From positions 100,475 through 164,474 of the forward strand of contig NMRB01001066.1 of the NCBI GenBank assembly GCA_002633025.1: DNA of 64,000 nucleotides. The letters are read 5' to 3'. The notes under the pieces are model-generated. The model saw only the letters and a program-made list of their open reading frames with translations, was not told the DNA's origin and did no database searches. The translations under genes and the position numbers were made by a program. This document shows positions 19,265 to 30,223 of the stretch, one piece after another; the stretch's first letter is position 1, and the number at the start of each line of letters is the position of its first letter. Source of the DNA: Notospermus geniculatus (taxonomy: Eukaryota > Nemertea > Pilidiophora > Heteronemertea > Lineidae).

Positions 19265-19690
19265 ACTCCGGCTGGAGAATTACGGGAGCGGTGCACTGAA
19301 CCCTTTGCAGGTACTATATGGCACGGCATAACCCACCGGCCATGAAGGACTTCCTTCATGGCCTAGTGGAGCGCATTCACTACGTGGTTTGCTGACCGGC
19401 GCTCGTACATCTGGCGATCTTCCCAGTCGAACCTGGAAAGTGTCGTTCGGCACTGAGACGCAGAGTGGCGCTAAGTGACTCTAGGACGAGTCATCTCTGT
19501 CCGAAGGGGACATGGTGCATTGAACCCCTTGCAGCTACATGTACTATATGGCACGGCTTAACTGCCGGCCGTGGAGGGTTTCCTTTATGGCCTAGTGGTT
19601 GGCGGGTTGACCTCCGAGCTAGATGTTACCAACGCTGAGCCCGATCACTACCTGGATGGATGACCGGCACGCGTATAATAGAAGGCATTA
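19265..19690 (+). repeat. 5S-rRNA-like/tRNA-like SINE, two diverged units
   Basis: Units carry tggcctagtggttggcg (tRNA A-box-like), an altered 5S-like promoter string (gatcactacctggatggatga for the usual ggatgggtgacc) and the shared body gacgcagagtggcgctaagtgactc, ccttgcagctac and tatggcacggcttaac. Better 5S matches occur in the copies at 49.8-50.6 kb and 39 kb. Confidence 0.75.
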
Positions 19691-19744
19691 CAGATATGTT
19701 GAAAAAAATGTTCCCCAGACCAAAAAACTGAAGATGCGTTTTCA

Positions 19745-19895
19745 TCCGCAAGGCAGACAGTCGAGGTGCCCCCCTCCGAAAAAATGGAGCAAGGCGTGTT
19801 TTTCTTCGCCAGTTTGACATTCAAGGCAGACAGTCAAGGTGCCCCCTCCGAAAAAATGGAGCACAGCGTCTTTTTCTTCTCCGCCAGTTTGACAT
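19745..19895. repeat. Two-copy tandem repeat, about 73-bp unit
   Basis: aaggcagacagtc-aggtgcc, ctccgaaaaaatggagca and gccagtttgacattc recur in order at about 19750 and 19823. Confidence 0.85.
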
Positions 19896-20357
19896 TCCGT
19901 CGCAGCGGACATTTATCCTCCCCAGGTCGGGCACAAGACGAAACCAGCCATTAGCCTGAAGATCGTATTAAGCTTCCCGACCCTCTGATATCAAGTGGGT
20001 ACACCGTTTATCAGTTTCCCGCTTGACAGGGATAACAGGGGCAGCAATTTTCCAGCCGTCAGTTCCATGCTTGGATGTCATGCTGAGGATCTTAAAACAA
20101 CGTCCCCTTCTATCAGACAGGAAATTGCCTTTCTTGTATAAGCGGGCTAAACGAATCAAGGTTGGGCGACTAATTCTTATGGAAATATTATCAGGGAACA
20201 TTGTGGAAAGAAACAATGTTTGGTAAACGGATCGATGTTGTAACTCGGATCGTTAAATATTTGTTGAGAAAATTATATCGGTTTTCATGGTTTAGGATGA
20301 GTCGGTTCTTGACGCCAATGTAAATGTGCCTTCCCTTTTTCTTCCACCGAAAGGCCT

Positions 20358-20404
20358 AGAGATTGATTGTTTGATTGATTGATTGATTGATTGACTGACT
20401 GATT
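20358..20404. repeat. (GATT)n microsatellite
   Basis: gattgattgtttgattgatt and continuing to ttgactgactgattta. Confidence 0.9.
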
Positions 20405-20445
20405 TAAATTTATTTCACCATTCAAAAAGAGTACATGTAGTAGAA

Positions 20446-20627
20446 GTAAAGTCGTCTCCGAATTGCGCAAATTTTCGAGCCCAACAGGGGTCTTCCTCAG
20501 GCACTTTCTAGTAGATATCCCAGAAGTGAACGATTCACTTCTGGTAGCTCGACTCGAAAGTGCCAGCCTGAAGAAGACCCCAGTTGGGGTCGAAAATTTG
20601 CGAAATTTCTGGAGGACGACTCCTTTT
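20446..20627. mobile_element. Foldback element with hammerhead-like arms (family H)
   Basis: Inverted arms: gtcgtctccgaattgcgcaa at the left and tttgcgaaatttctggagga at the right, centre agaagtgaacgattcacttc. On each arm, read outwards, CTGANGA is followed by a GACCCC/GGGGTC-type stem and GAAA (plus strand 20568-20595, minus strand 20500-20473). The same design recurs at 31276-31433, 35780-35870 and 52193-52540. It is non-coding. Confidence 0.8.
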
Positions 20628-20887
20628 ATTATATCAAATACGTTGATCAAGTGCTTTTAAAGTCAGAGACGATATCCTGTGGCGTTTGATACTTTGGTGT
20701 AAGCGTTCTCGACAAAAGTTGTTATTTGTAAAAAAACGTGTTTTCTGACTTGTAGAGAGCCCAATCAGGAAATTGAAAGGAAATATGTTGATCATAAGTG
20801 TTTTTAAACACAAATTTTACACCACAGTAAGCATTCATTCCATTTGCTGCATATCATTTTTATCCGAACACGCTCTGCATTTCTACT
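20628..20887. other. Unannotated stretch
   Basis: AT-rich; nothing recognised. Confidence 0.3.
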
Positions 20888-21230
20888 AGATTACAATTTC
20901 AAAATCCTTCGGTGGCGTTCCGTTGAACTGCATATCTCTTCCCGCGACGTTCGTTTTTAGTTTCCGAATATCCCTCATGATATTTCCACCAAATCTTTCC
21001 GCAGTAAATTCCACAACAGATAAAACAGAACATGTAATAATCTTGATTAGAATGGAATCCCACGAGATGGGGGTGTTTGTGAATAAAATCGAAGCAAAAT
21101 TGCGATATTCCTGCGGAGAAACAGCACGAACTTGCATTTCCACAGCCGATACCAATTCTGATATCAAAGTCACGAAAATGAAATTATCAATAAAGGCTTT
21201 TAGGTAGACAGGTCTTTAAAATGAACTAAT
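20888..21230 (-). CDS. Possible Bcl-2-like exon (tentative)
   Basis: On the minus strand a frame of about 113 codons ends at the stop near 20890. It contains LISELVSAVEMQVRAVSPQE, then YRNFASILFTNTPISWDSIL and FTAERFGGNIMRDIRKL. The spacing of an F-x(3)-LF-x(4)-I-x-W-x-x-I block followed by hydrophobic helix and GG resembles the BH1 region of Bcl-2-family apoptosis regulators. BH1 normally has N/T-W-G-(R/K); here the residue after W is D, so this is a weak match. No BH3 or neighbouring exon was found. It could equally be an unrelated helical protein. Confidence 0.25.
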
Positions 21231-22884
21231 GATTTGGATTATAAATTAATGAAAGCTTTTAGCATAAAAATGTTGAACCTAAAGTCCAATAAAGCCGCCC
21301 TTTTATTTTTTTGACGATATCAGCTAACTTTGCAGGTTGACGATAAAATATTATTGTGTCAGCTTTTACCAATAATTCCGTGGATGCCACCGGAAGTTAC
21401 AACCGCACTGCCCACCAGTGTCAGAAGGCAGCATTAGATAAACGGTGCCTTAGCAAATTTGTTGCAGAACTACAGCGTTCCCACGATGACTCATACAACA
21501 TTTGAGTCTGGGCCACTAGCCCCACTGCATCTCCCCCTCCCCCCCATTGAAAAATTCCAAATTGGTGAAAAAGTTATAACATTATATAATGGATTTGGTC
21601 AGAGGAGAATTTTGGGCCTAATATGATGACGTCATTGCAAGAATTTGCATAATGCGCATGCATTTGTGCTGTAATGGAAATTTTTGCACATCTATTCATT
21701 TGAAGGAATGAAGTCAGAAATTTGCCTAAATAGGCCTAAAAAGAATGAAGTCAGAAATTTGCCTAAATAGGCAAATTTCTACAATATTTGACAATATTTA
21801 CCAATATTGGTATATTATGTTAGTATATTGGTATATTATGTATATTCTGGAAATTGACTTTATCATATTGTGTGTCGATTTTTGTGCTTGCCTTCTCTTT
21901 GGTATATTATGTAAAACATATTCCGCGATATCTTCCAAACTAGGCATCCGAATTTGATTGAACAAAAAGCAAAATATGTGTATTTATGTATTCTATACAC
22001 TTCAGTAATAATCTGTGTACAGTCAATTTTGATTTTGAGATACAAACTGGTGTTCAAGCAATTTAAGTGCAATGGCCATTTGTTTAAGATTTCTGAGAGC
22101 ATGACTATGGTTTAGCATTTGGGGTCAAGACCTAATCATTGAATCAAATTTTCACCGCCCCCTGCCTGCCATAATGATTTATGTTTGCAAATAAAATGTC
22201 CTTGATCAGGACACAAAGGTCATGGTCAAGGTCACTGAAGTATATTGCATTCATAAACAGCGCAAAGGCTGTCGGGATATGAAAGACACTTGGGAAAATG
22301 AGTTTTTGGTCACGTGACAAATTTCTCAGATCTGGACACTGATTGACGTGTGGAGGTTGAGAGGTTTCCAATGCGTTATTAACTACACATGATTTCATAT
22401 TGTCTGAGGTAAGGTTCTAGATTGTATCAGTAGGGCTATTATCGTCATGATTTGCCGGTGTCGCTGGGGATGCCATACCCCGCCCTGAGATTGCGCCCGG
22501 TGAAATTGGCTCTACTGCGGCAATCCCCGCGATACGTCTGCAATCTGGCCGAGACAGAAATTACATGATTGGCGGTATCTTGGGGAAGAAATGCTCGGCA
22601 CGTGCTATCGTGGCACCCTTATAATATTCGTCACATTTTTTTGACGTTCGCATCGAAAAAGTGAAATGTGACCGACATTGGTACATGTAATGCTTCACCA
22701 ACTTTTCCAACTTGAAAAAAATTGCTATTTTTTCACTCTCTTCAGTTGATCAAAAAGAATTGACAACCGGAAGTTGTGAAGTCCGGACCTGCTGTGGAGG
22801 TTGCCGTTTGTTAAAAGAGGTAATCACAGTTTTCAAAATTCGTATCGCATTTTGTCATTTTCAGTTTCGCCACATTGCTGTATT
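21231..22884. other. Mostly unannotated AT-rich stretch
   Basis: A direct duplication of aatgaagtcagaaatttgcc at about 21708 and 21745 (37-bp period) is the only clear structure. No supported gene. Confidence 0.4.
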
Positions 22885-23128
22885 AAAAGATAATGTATCA
22901 CGGGTGTTTTCGCGGGCCACGAAAATCATATTCACATTTTGTCTGTTTGTGTCCAGTTTTTCTTTGTCTTACGAGTAATTTGTTGATTGCATGCCCCTCT
23001 AGAAATTCTTTCAATACCGAAAGTATTCAATTTGGTGGGTTGGCGTGTCCCAAATGTCCAAAATAACATAATGTAAACATCCATGTTTACAAACATTGAA
23101 TGTAAACAATGAAGTCATGATACATTTT
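22885..23128 (+). mobile_element. Family C inverted-repeat element, about 244 bp
   Basis: It begins aaaagataatgtatcacggg and ends gtcatgatacatttt, a short inverted pair. Copies: 28797-29038 (reverse), 53033-53285 (reverse interior) and a fragment at 29782-29851. Shared interior: tttcgcgggccacgaaaatc, tgcccctctagaaattctt, gtattcaatttggtgggttg, aacataatgtaaacatccat. It is non-coding; class unknown. Confidence 0.8.
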
Positions 23129-23857
23129 CCAATGTGGTATTATAGCAGAAGCCGCGACGTGCGCACGTCGTATCAACATTCTGCATCTTTTTACCAACAA
23201 TATGTATTTGCTTGGCTTGGACAAAAATAGTTCGTTCGGCTACAAAAATCGCAGCCAAGTCAGCTGAGGAATCAGAAGCCGCAAATATGTCTGATTTTTA
23301 TCGACTCAGAGTGCAAATACCTGTCAATACTCTTAAGTGTTTTCACGGTGTACGCCCATAAAAAGATATGTCGGCTTTCCTTCTTATGTCACACCAGCTT
23401 AATCCTTTTCCTCCGAAAATCCGCAAACGCATGCAAAATCCTACCTGACATTCTACTTGCTTGTCTTTTTGCAAATGATGTCGCAGTGTTGACGTCTTCT
23501 CATGATTAGAACGATATCCACATAGTGCAAAAAATGACGTAATGTTGCAGTTGTTCGTTCGACAAAACCCGGGGGTGTGCATGGCCTGTGGAAAGAAACA
23601 AAAAGGAAAGTTATTAGCAATTTACTCCTGGTTCGTCGACCTTTAATGTACGCGTTCCGCAGGGCTTCCAATTTTGTGCTCAACTCCTCGACATGTTTTT
23701 CTAAAAGCACCCCCTCGTTTTATAAGTACCGCTGGTCTGTGATCTTTCAACGAAACCCCTCAACTGATATGTCCAGCTTATCCAAGCTTCAAGTTTGTGC
23801 GCCACGTCGTCTGGGATTTTTTTTAAATCTCGGATATAGAGGTGCTTATGGCTTATG
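23129..23857. other. Unannotated stretch
   Basis: No convincing coding or repeat structure; the 112-codon frame at 23577-23915 runs into the family B repeat and is not supported. Confidence 0.35.
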
Positions 23858-24340
23858 GAATGAAATGGTCCATGGACCATGTGCTCACCTGTTGGACATA
23901 ATACTTATAGTGTAATGACAGAGGGAGGTACATATCAGTTATGAGCAATCTGGGTCAAGTCATTCCCGAGTTACAGGAGTTTGATGATTTTGGGGTTATG
24001 CCACCTGGTGGCCATATTGGATGTCCAATTGGGCAGAAATTTTATGTGCACACATAGATTAACTAGAGGTAGCCACATTTGAGCACTCTGAGTCACGACA
24101 TTCCTGAGTTATAACACTTTGATGATTTTCGGGTTATGCCACCTGGCGGCCATACTGGAAGTCAAATAAGGCCGAAATTTGACGTGCACCTAAAGGTCAT
24201 CTAGAGGGAGCCACATATCAAATTTGAGCACTCTGGGTCACGTCATTCCTGAGTTATAGCACTTTTCGGGTTATTACTTTACGGACGACGACGACGACGG
24301 ACGACGGACACCGCATGACGACAAAAAGCTCACAGGTGAG
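23858..24340 (+). repeat. Family B repeat, shorter copy
   Basis: It starts gaatgaaatggtccatggac and ends agctcacaggtgag after cggacgacgacgacgacgga. Two internal subrepeats contain gccacctggtggccatattg and gccacctggcggccatactg. The 17.25 kb-type 3' subrepeat is absent. Confidence 0.85.
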
Positions 24341-24965
24341 CTAATAAAAGTAGGGGTAAACTTCGGGCCTCAGGATCCTCAGCACTACTGAAAATCTGGG
24401 AAGCCAATCAAGCCCTGAGCGGCATTTGAGAATTTTCAATAATTTATATTTTGAACCAATCAAAGACTTCATTAAGCTTGACTGCGATTCACTCGTGACT
24501 TTGAAGCTAAATCGACGACACGTTATCCAGATTAAGCGAGAAATCGCGATATTTAATAGGATTGTTCCGCACGCTGGCAGGTGTTATCTTGACGGGGTAT
24601 CTGTGACTTTCTCGAAAGATCACGCCCAGACAAAATGGCCATCAACATTGTAGCGCGGAATTTATGACTTTCCTGTGTGACCATTACTCTCCAGCTCATC
24701 GGATTGAGGCCAAAAGATACGGGAAGCAGTAGGGTAAACACAGCATCGTCACGATTCGATGGTATCTAAGAAAGACGTGACTTGTGTGTTGTAAATGTAA
24801 AGGTACTTGATTAAGTGACGGTGTAATAGAATCTAATGCCCCTCGATATGTAATTTCCCCCAACAATACATTTACGGATAAAGCGGCACCATTGAATAGG
24901 ACTCTAGAGAGACCAAGACCCTTAATCCTGTGAGAAACAATGCAGGGGACATCAGGAAGACGGGG
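24341..24965. other. Unannotated stretch
   Basis: Nothing supported; scattered short frames only. Confidence 0.35.
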
Positions 24966-25520
24966 GCATTAAATTCTATGCCACAGGTGTGAACGGAAAG
25001 AATGTCCCCAGGAAAAACTGTCCCAGAAACAAAAGATCCTATTGTTACATTCTAATCTCTGGTGATTGGTTTCTATAGCCATGCACCTTAATCCGTCATT
25101 GAACAATAGAAGCGGACACTTTTTACAGGGGGACATTCTTTACTGTTACACCGGCGCAGGAGTAAAGAATGTTCCCCCTGTAAAAAGTGTCCATTTCTAT
25201 TGTTCCAGACGGCTTAAGGTGCATATCAGGCGCGGATCCAAGGGGAGGCGCCCCCGCCGCACGCCCCCTCTCCTTTCGGCCCACAAATCTGTAAAATCGA
25301 CCGTGAAATTTTGAAATTAGGAGCAGATCATTGAAATTGACCGCAGATTTCAATGTTTCTAGCCCAGTGCGCCCCCTCTTTCCCGAAATCCTGGATCCGT
25401 CCTTGCATGTGGCTATAGAAACCAATCGTCAGATACTAGAATGTAGCAATAACACGATACTTTGCTCCCAGGACAACTTTCCTGGGGACATTCTTCCCTT
25501 CATGCCTACCTGTCGGGCGG
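24966..25520. mobile_element. Layered foldback element (family G) with nested MITE
   Basis: Outer arms: ggaaagaatgtccccaggaa (about 24997) and ttcctggggacattcttccc (about 25480). Middle arms: gattggtttctatagccatg (about 25063) and tggctatagaaaccaatc (about 25410). Inner palindrome: gacactttttacagggggac / gttccccctgtaaaaagtgtc (25111-25190). A MITE (25229-25405) lies inside. A second copy is at 28086-28640 and a fragment at 62593-62640. Confidence 0.8.
25229..25405. mobile_element. MITE with GGATCC-containing ends
   Basis: atcaggcgcggatccaaggg at the left and ccggatccgtccttg-type complement (cctggatccgtcc) at the right, with gcgccccc/gggggcgc next inside. TGCAT (or GCAT) flanks both ends. It is inserted in the right part of the family G inner palindrome. 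Confidence 0.7.
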
Positions 25521-25568
25521 ATAGTCTCTTTTCCACATAGGCTGCGTATCCATAGGTTGTTCGTTAAT

Positions 25569-25946
25569 AGCCGTGTTTACACCTGAGGAAATTGCCGGAC
25601 CTGACCCGGCTCTGACCCGCCTTTTTTGCGTTTACACCTATGAAAATCGGATCCGGATTAAAAATTGCCGGACTAATTTAGCCCGCTTTCGCTCGGCGGG
25701 TCTGATCCGGATTATACTTTAGCCCGGCAATTTCAAAGGTGTGGACAGAAAAATGCCGGGCTAAAACGTTTACTGAGCCCACCGACAGGTGTCGGTCTGC
25801 TAAAATTGAATGGGTGGTGTGTCTATAAATAGCATGGCCAGCGTTCAATATCGTAAGACGAATAATAGGTGTGGACAGAAAATTCAATGGATCCGGGTTA
25901 AATTTGAACCCGGGCCTGGAAAAATTGCATAGGTGTAAACACGGCT
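25569..25946. mobile_element. MITE with AGCCGTGTTTACACCT ends
   Basis: AGCCGTGTTTACACCT at 25569 and complement ending at 25946. The interior is rich in gccggac/ggcccg words (ttgccgg, gccgggctaaa, acccgggcct). The related words cgtttacacctatgaat, agcccgggctt and caggtgtaa recur at 26337-26475, probably a broken relative. Confidence 0.8.
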
Positions 25947-26181
25947 TGTGGCGTTGTGGACTTGTGGCAAAAGAATGAGCATGTTCATTCCCTATGTTCC
26001 CAGTCAAGAGGGCATATGTGCCGCGAACAATGGGAAAGGTTCACACGGTACAGCCTATGGGAACGACAAATAAGCCAAACAAAGGTTCACGGTCCGTGTG
26101 ACAGACCACAAGCGAACACGGAACAGGGAAAAACTGCACAAACGAACAACCTGTGGATACGCAGCCTTGAGGCTTCTTTAC

Positions 26182-26287
26182 ATAGAAGTATACAGTATTA
26201 CACAACGCCGGTTAACAAAGGCTTCAAATGGATTTACGACCGTGAAGGCATTGTTAACCGGTGTTTTCGTATACCGTATACTTCTAT
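26182..26287. mobile_element. Small palindromic element, about 106 bp
   Basis: atagaagtatacagtattac at the left; the right end ataccgtatacttctatag is complementary; inner arms gccggttaacaa/ttgttaaccggt. Confidence 0.8.
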
Positions 26288-26475
26288 AGCCTTGTTTGCA
26301 CTACATACAAAGTCCGGGCTCAGCACGGGCTTTTTGCGTTTACACCTATGAATCGCCGTGTCTAAATAAAGCCCGGGCTTTTAAAACCCATACTTGCCGC
26401 ATACATGCTCAAGAAGCCCGGGCTTATTTCAGACCCGGGCTTCGAAAAATCCGGTCTTTTTCAGACAGGTGTAAC

Positions 26476-27239
26476 CAAGGCTGTTGTAAAGGAAAACTAA
26501 GGTTAGTCCGAGAAGCCACTGCAAGGTTAGAGGCACATTGATCTGTAGGTCACATTGATCATAGGTTTGCCCCATTGACCATATTGACCATTGTGCATCG
26601 AAGCCCGAACATGCCCAACATGCCCAAGGCAGCAGCTGACCCCTTGGTTCAGGAGAGCGTCCTTTACCAAACATGTGGGTCGAAATGTGAATCGTCAGGG
26701 CTTCCGAAAATCGTCCGCTATTCGCTGCAACCTCGGAGTTCAGGTCGTAAGCCATTATCCTATTTTCAGGAAAGAACATCATGTAAGCTGTTTTCAGTAC
26801 CTGAACATCCGACGACTTCAATTTATATGCCAAATAAAAGTAATAATGACCATTAGAAAGTAGCATCCCATGAATTTCGAATAATTCGCATCCGACATAA
26901 TGAACTCTCTAGGAACTTCCGGGCCACCTGTCGCCTGATTTGGCACTTCAAACCGAATAGAAGATTTCAGTCACTAATTGAGACGACGAATATTTTGTTA
27001 AAGGAAAAAGTTGCTTCATTTTGCTGACGAGCATTAGGAAGACTAAATCATCGTTAACTGTCGGTGCGTTCGCATAAATTTCAAGGTAAATGCAGCGCGG
27101 TTCGTGCTCAGATCTTCTGGGAGATCCGCAGGTTAGTAAGCGTAAAATGAGAGAGTCCTAGATCGACTTCAATACACGGTAAGACAAACAACAACAACGT
27201 CAAGCCGCTATTGGATTTCTCCGCCAGGGCTGAAGGCGG
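26476..27239. other. Unannotated stretch
   Basis: Overlapping frames on both strands at 26429-26866 (up to 145 codons, minus) show no recognised motif and overlap each other; I do not call a gene. Confidence 0.3.
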
Positions 27240-27402
27240 CATCTGCCAGTGTTCCCCATCCGTGAGTGTTCCTCTCCTATTGTCTGACGGAATAAGCGGC
27301 GACTTGACAACAGAGGACACACAGAGCAACATGTCGATCTATCTGCCAGCGTTTCCCAAACAATAAGGGGGACACACTCACCCACAGAAACACTGGCAGA
27401 TA
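27240..27402. mobile_element. Inverted-repeat element with CTGCCAGTGTT ends
   Basis: catctgccagtgttcccc at the left and complement aacactggcagatag at the right. The interior segment gacggaataagcggcgactt (27288) recurs at about 45015 followed by gacaatgagcgacacac, so a partial copy lies there. Confidence 0.65.
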
Positions 27403-28085
27403 GTAACACTTGTACTCGTGTTCCTCACTTGGACGGGGACTGACTTTAGTTGCCCTTCCAAAGGAACAAGATACAAAGCACCACGACGTACAATTATCCT
27501 CCGGACAGTGGCTAACGTAGGATAGCGATTTATCTTACACCGGCAAAAATACAGAAATCAAAATCAGGATGGGAAGATGAGAAGAATAGTGTATTAATAC
27601 GATACGGGATTTCTGATTTCAAAACGATATTTTGTTCTGGGTTGGTTGGCAGGTCACTCTGACAAAGAGAATGGCCAATGTATTGCATAAAAGAAGTTCC
27701 ATCGCAAGTTTTATATTTGTTGCCTTTCAGAATTATTCTTGGCAAGTCAAAGCAAATCAGAAACGTTGCCGTTTTTTTCTCGCTGAGTTGTCAAAAGTGA
27801 TCTTTCTCCAAGAATAACTTTCTTTCTCCAAGATGATGGCGTAACTTTCACTTAATCATTCAACATTACGAAAAAAGTTTAGAATGGCTTATGGTGAATG
27901 CATAAATGATGTCTGAAAGAAAGAAATTGGAACAAAAAATCCTGGATGAATTGGTACCAGAGCCATTCCTTCCATCCGTAATGGGATTCCTTTCCTGTTT
28001 TTTTAGCGTTGGGCAGTTCTTATTTAAGTACTTACATGGTAGCGATCACTGCAGTTTTGAAGAAGTCAAACTGCTTGCCGGCGTG
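27403..28085. other. Unannotated stretch
   Basis: No supported feature. The 87-codon frame from 27906 runs into the family G terminus. Confidence 0.35.
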
Positions 28086-28640
28086 AAAGGAAAGAATGTC
28101 CCCAGGAAAAACTGTCCCAGGAACAAAAGATCCTATTGTTACATTCTAATCTCTGCATGCATTCTGTAGCCATGCATGCACCCAACCTCGTCCCCAGGGG
28201 TATAGTTCCCTCAGACAACCTCGGACCACTCGCTCACTAACCCCTGGAATCAGCTTCGGTTAATAATCCAGGAATCTTGGACTAAGTATAGGTGGCAGCA
28301 CGAGTCAAAATAATCAATTTGAAATACTTACTTGTGCTTTTTAAAATTCTTTTTACATGTACAAAAAATCATCAAACCTGGATATAGATAACCTTCTGGT
28401 TTGATCCAAAATATTTTGAAAATTTCTTTGAGTATATTCTTGGATATATTTGACGGTTTCCCGTCAACCAATCACGTGCGTTAAATCCAAAGCTGATGCC
28501 AGTGGTTAGTGACGCGACCGCCATATTGTCAGAAAGCGAACGACCCCTGGGAACGAGGTTGGCATGCACCTTAATCTGTCATTGAACAACAGAAGCGGAC
28601 ACTTTTTACAGGGGGACATTATTTACTCTTACACCGGCAT
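28086..28640. mobile_element. Family G second copy, truncated, with nested MITE
   Basis: aaaggaaagaatgtccccag through acattctaatctct repeats 24993-25058. After the nested element (28182-28562) it resumes atgcaccttaatctgtcatt, matching 25081 onward to gtgtaccggc-type sequence at about 28640. The second half is missing. Confidence 0.8.
28182..28562. mobile_element. MITE with CCAACCTCGTCCCCAGG ends
   Basis: CAACCTCGTCCCCAGGGGT at the left and complement ending CGAGGTTGG at 28562. CATGCACC lies at both borders (28175-28182 and 28563-28570), a 7-8 bp duplication. The intact family G copy at about 25080 shows the unoccupied site (ccatgcaccttaatc). The interior includes tggcggtcgcgtcac-type words shared with the fragment at 47629-47697. 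Confidence 0.88.
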
Positions 28641-28796
28641 CGACAGGGTGTCCCATTCACTTCCCCGACCCACTTCCAGATGACCCATCAATATCCCCAA
28701 CACAAGTAGCGTGTTCGATTACTTCCACCGGTCAAGCACTTGCGCTTTCTCAGACATGCGCACTGGAGGCCAATAAAAGAACGCTGTCGTTTCAAA

Positions 28797-29038
28797 TGAT
28801 TTCATTGTTTACATTCAATGTTTGTACATTAAACTTGGATGTTTACATTATGTTATTTTGGACTTTGGAACATGCCAACTCACCAAATTGAATACTTTCG
28901 GTATGAAAAGAATTTCTAGAGGGGCATGCCACCAATAAATTACTCATAAGACAAAGAAAGGCTGGACATAAACAAACAAAATGAAAATAAACAATGATTT
29001 TCGTGGCCCGCGAAAATACCCGTGATACACTATCTTTA
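28797..29038 (-). mobile_element. Family C copy, reverse orientation
   Basis: catgccaactcaccaaattg, agaatttctagaggggcat, gattttcgtggcccgcgaaa and the end gtgatacactatcttt are the complement of 22885-23128. Confidence 0.85.
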
Positions 29039-29380
29039 ACACTCGAGATGCACCTCAGCTTCCAGTCCATATTTCACCGGTGGAAATCTTCGTCACCTAG
29101 ACGTAATAGCTGATCCAATTTGTCCCACTAATTGCCAGGTGATGTAAAACATTCCCTGGAATTAACCTTTGCCTCCGGAGAGCCATTTCCTATTCTTCAA
29201 CTAATTGCAAGATGCTACGGTTCCCTGTGTGATCCTCTGCGTGCCTTCAGGATACATCAAACCTAATTTACACACATGCACAACACAACATGCATTCTGA
29301 CTGCCATTCTTTCATTTTTTCCCAATGATGTAGAATGTGTGTGGCAGCAAATGTATCTACACATAGTAAATGCAGGCACT
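29039..29380. other. Unannotated stretch
   Basis: No feature recognised. Confidence 0.3.
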
Positions 29381-29390
29381 CAAAGATAAT

Positions 29391-29781
29391 GGGTGATATG
29401 AATAAAAATAAGTAATAACGTTTACTCCAGTTTTTGAAGTATTTACTGGTGACTATATGAATAAAACAGGAGTAATTACTGCAAGTAATTACTTGTAGCT
29501 ACTACTGATAAGTATTAGTTAATACTCGTGCAGTAGTTACTCCAAAAACAGTAAATACTGCCGAGGATATGAATAATCAGCAGTATTAGTTTCAGTACTG
29601 TGAACCCAGGATCAGACGAGTAAAAACTAGTAGGGCAGAAGTGATTACTTTGCAGTAAATGCGACTGTTTATTCATATGAATTCAAGTGTTCACTTCTAC
29701 TTGGAGTAAAAGCTTGCAAGTAGTTACTTTTACTTCTAGTAACTACTAGCTAGTAGATACTCATTTTTATTCATATCACCC
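29391..29781. mobile_element. MITE with GGGTGATATGAATAAAA ends in a family C fragment
   Basis: GGGTGATATGAATAAAAATA at 29391 and complement ending CATATCACCC at 29781, flanked by AAT on both sides. The surrounding aaagataat (29382-29390) and aatgtatcacgggtattttc (29782 on) together rebuild the start of family C, so the insertion hit that repeat. The interior is dominated by agtaattact, tactactag and similar palindromic words. Confidence 0.82.
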
Positions 29782-30029
29782 AATGTATCACGGGTATTTT
29801 CGCGGGCCACGAAAATGATTGTTTATTTACATTTTTTTGTTGGTGTCCAGTCTTTGAGTACACCGGCGCAGAACAGCCAGTGAACCTCCCCTTTAAGTAT
29901 CTAAGGTCATAATGGTGCCCTTCACTTGATGCACATATTAAACAATAAATGTCTATCCCACCCCATGGAACAAAGGAAATATTTTAAAAACACCCTTAGT
30001 ACCACATTTCAGTATATGTCGTTGATCAA

Positions 30030-30223
30030 TTTCAGTACAGTGAACCCAGGACTCAGACGAGTAAAAACTAGTAGGGCAGAAGGGATTACTTTGCAGTAAA
30101 AGCAACTGTTTATTCATATGAATTCAAGTGTTCACTTCTACTTGCAGTAAAAACTTGGAACTAGTTACTTTTACTTCTAGTAACTACTAGCTAGTAGATA
30201 CTGATTTCTATTCATATCACCCA
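30030..30223. repeat. Right half of the GGGTGATATG MITE, second copy
   Basis: cagtgaacccaggactcaga through tagtagatactgatttctat repeats 29596-29770 with about 95 percent identity, ending CATATCACCC then attatcttt, the complement of the family C start. Confidence 0.85.

Noticed and set aside
26429-26866. 145-codon minus-strand frame
   Set aside because: No motif, several overlapping frames on the other strand, no splice or start support.
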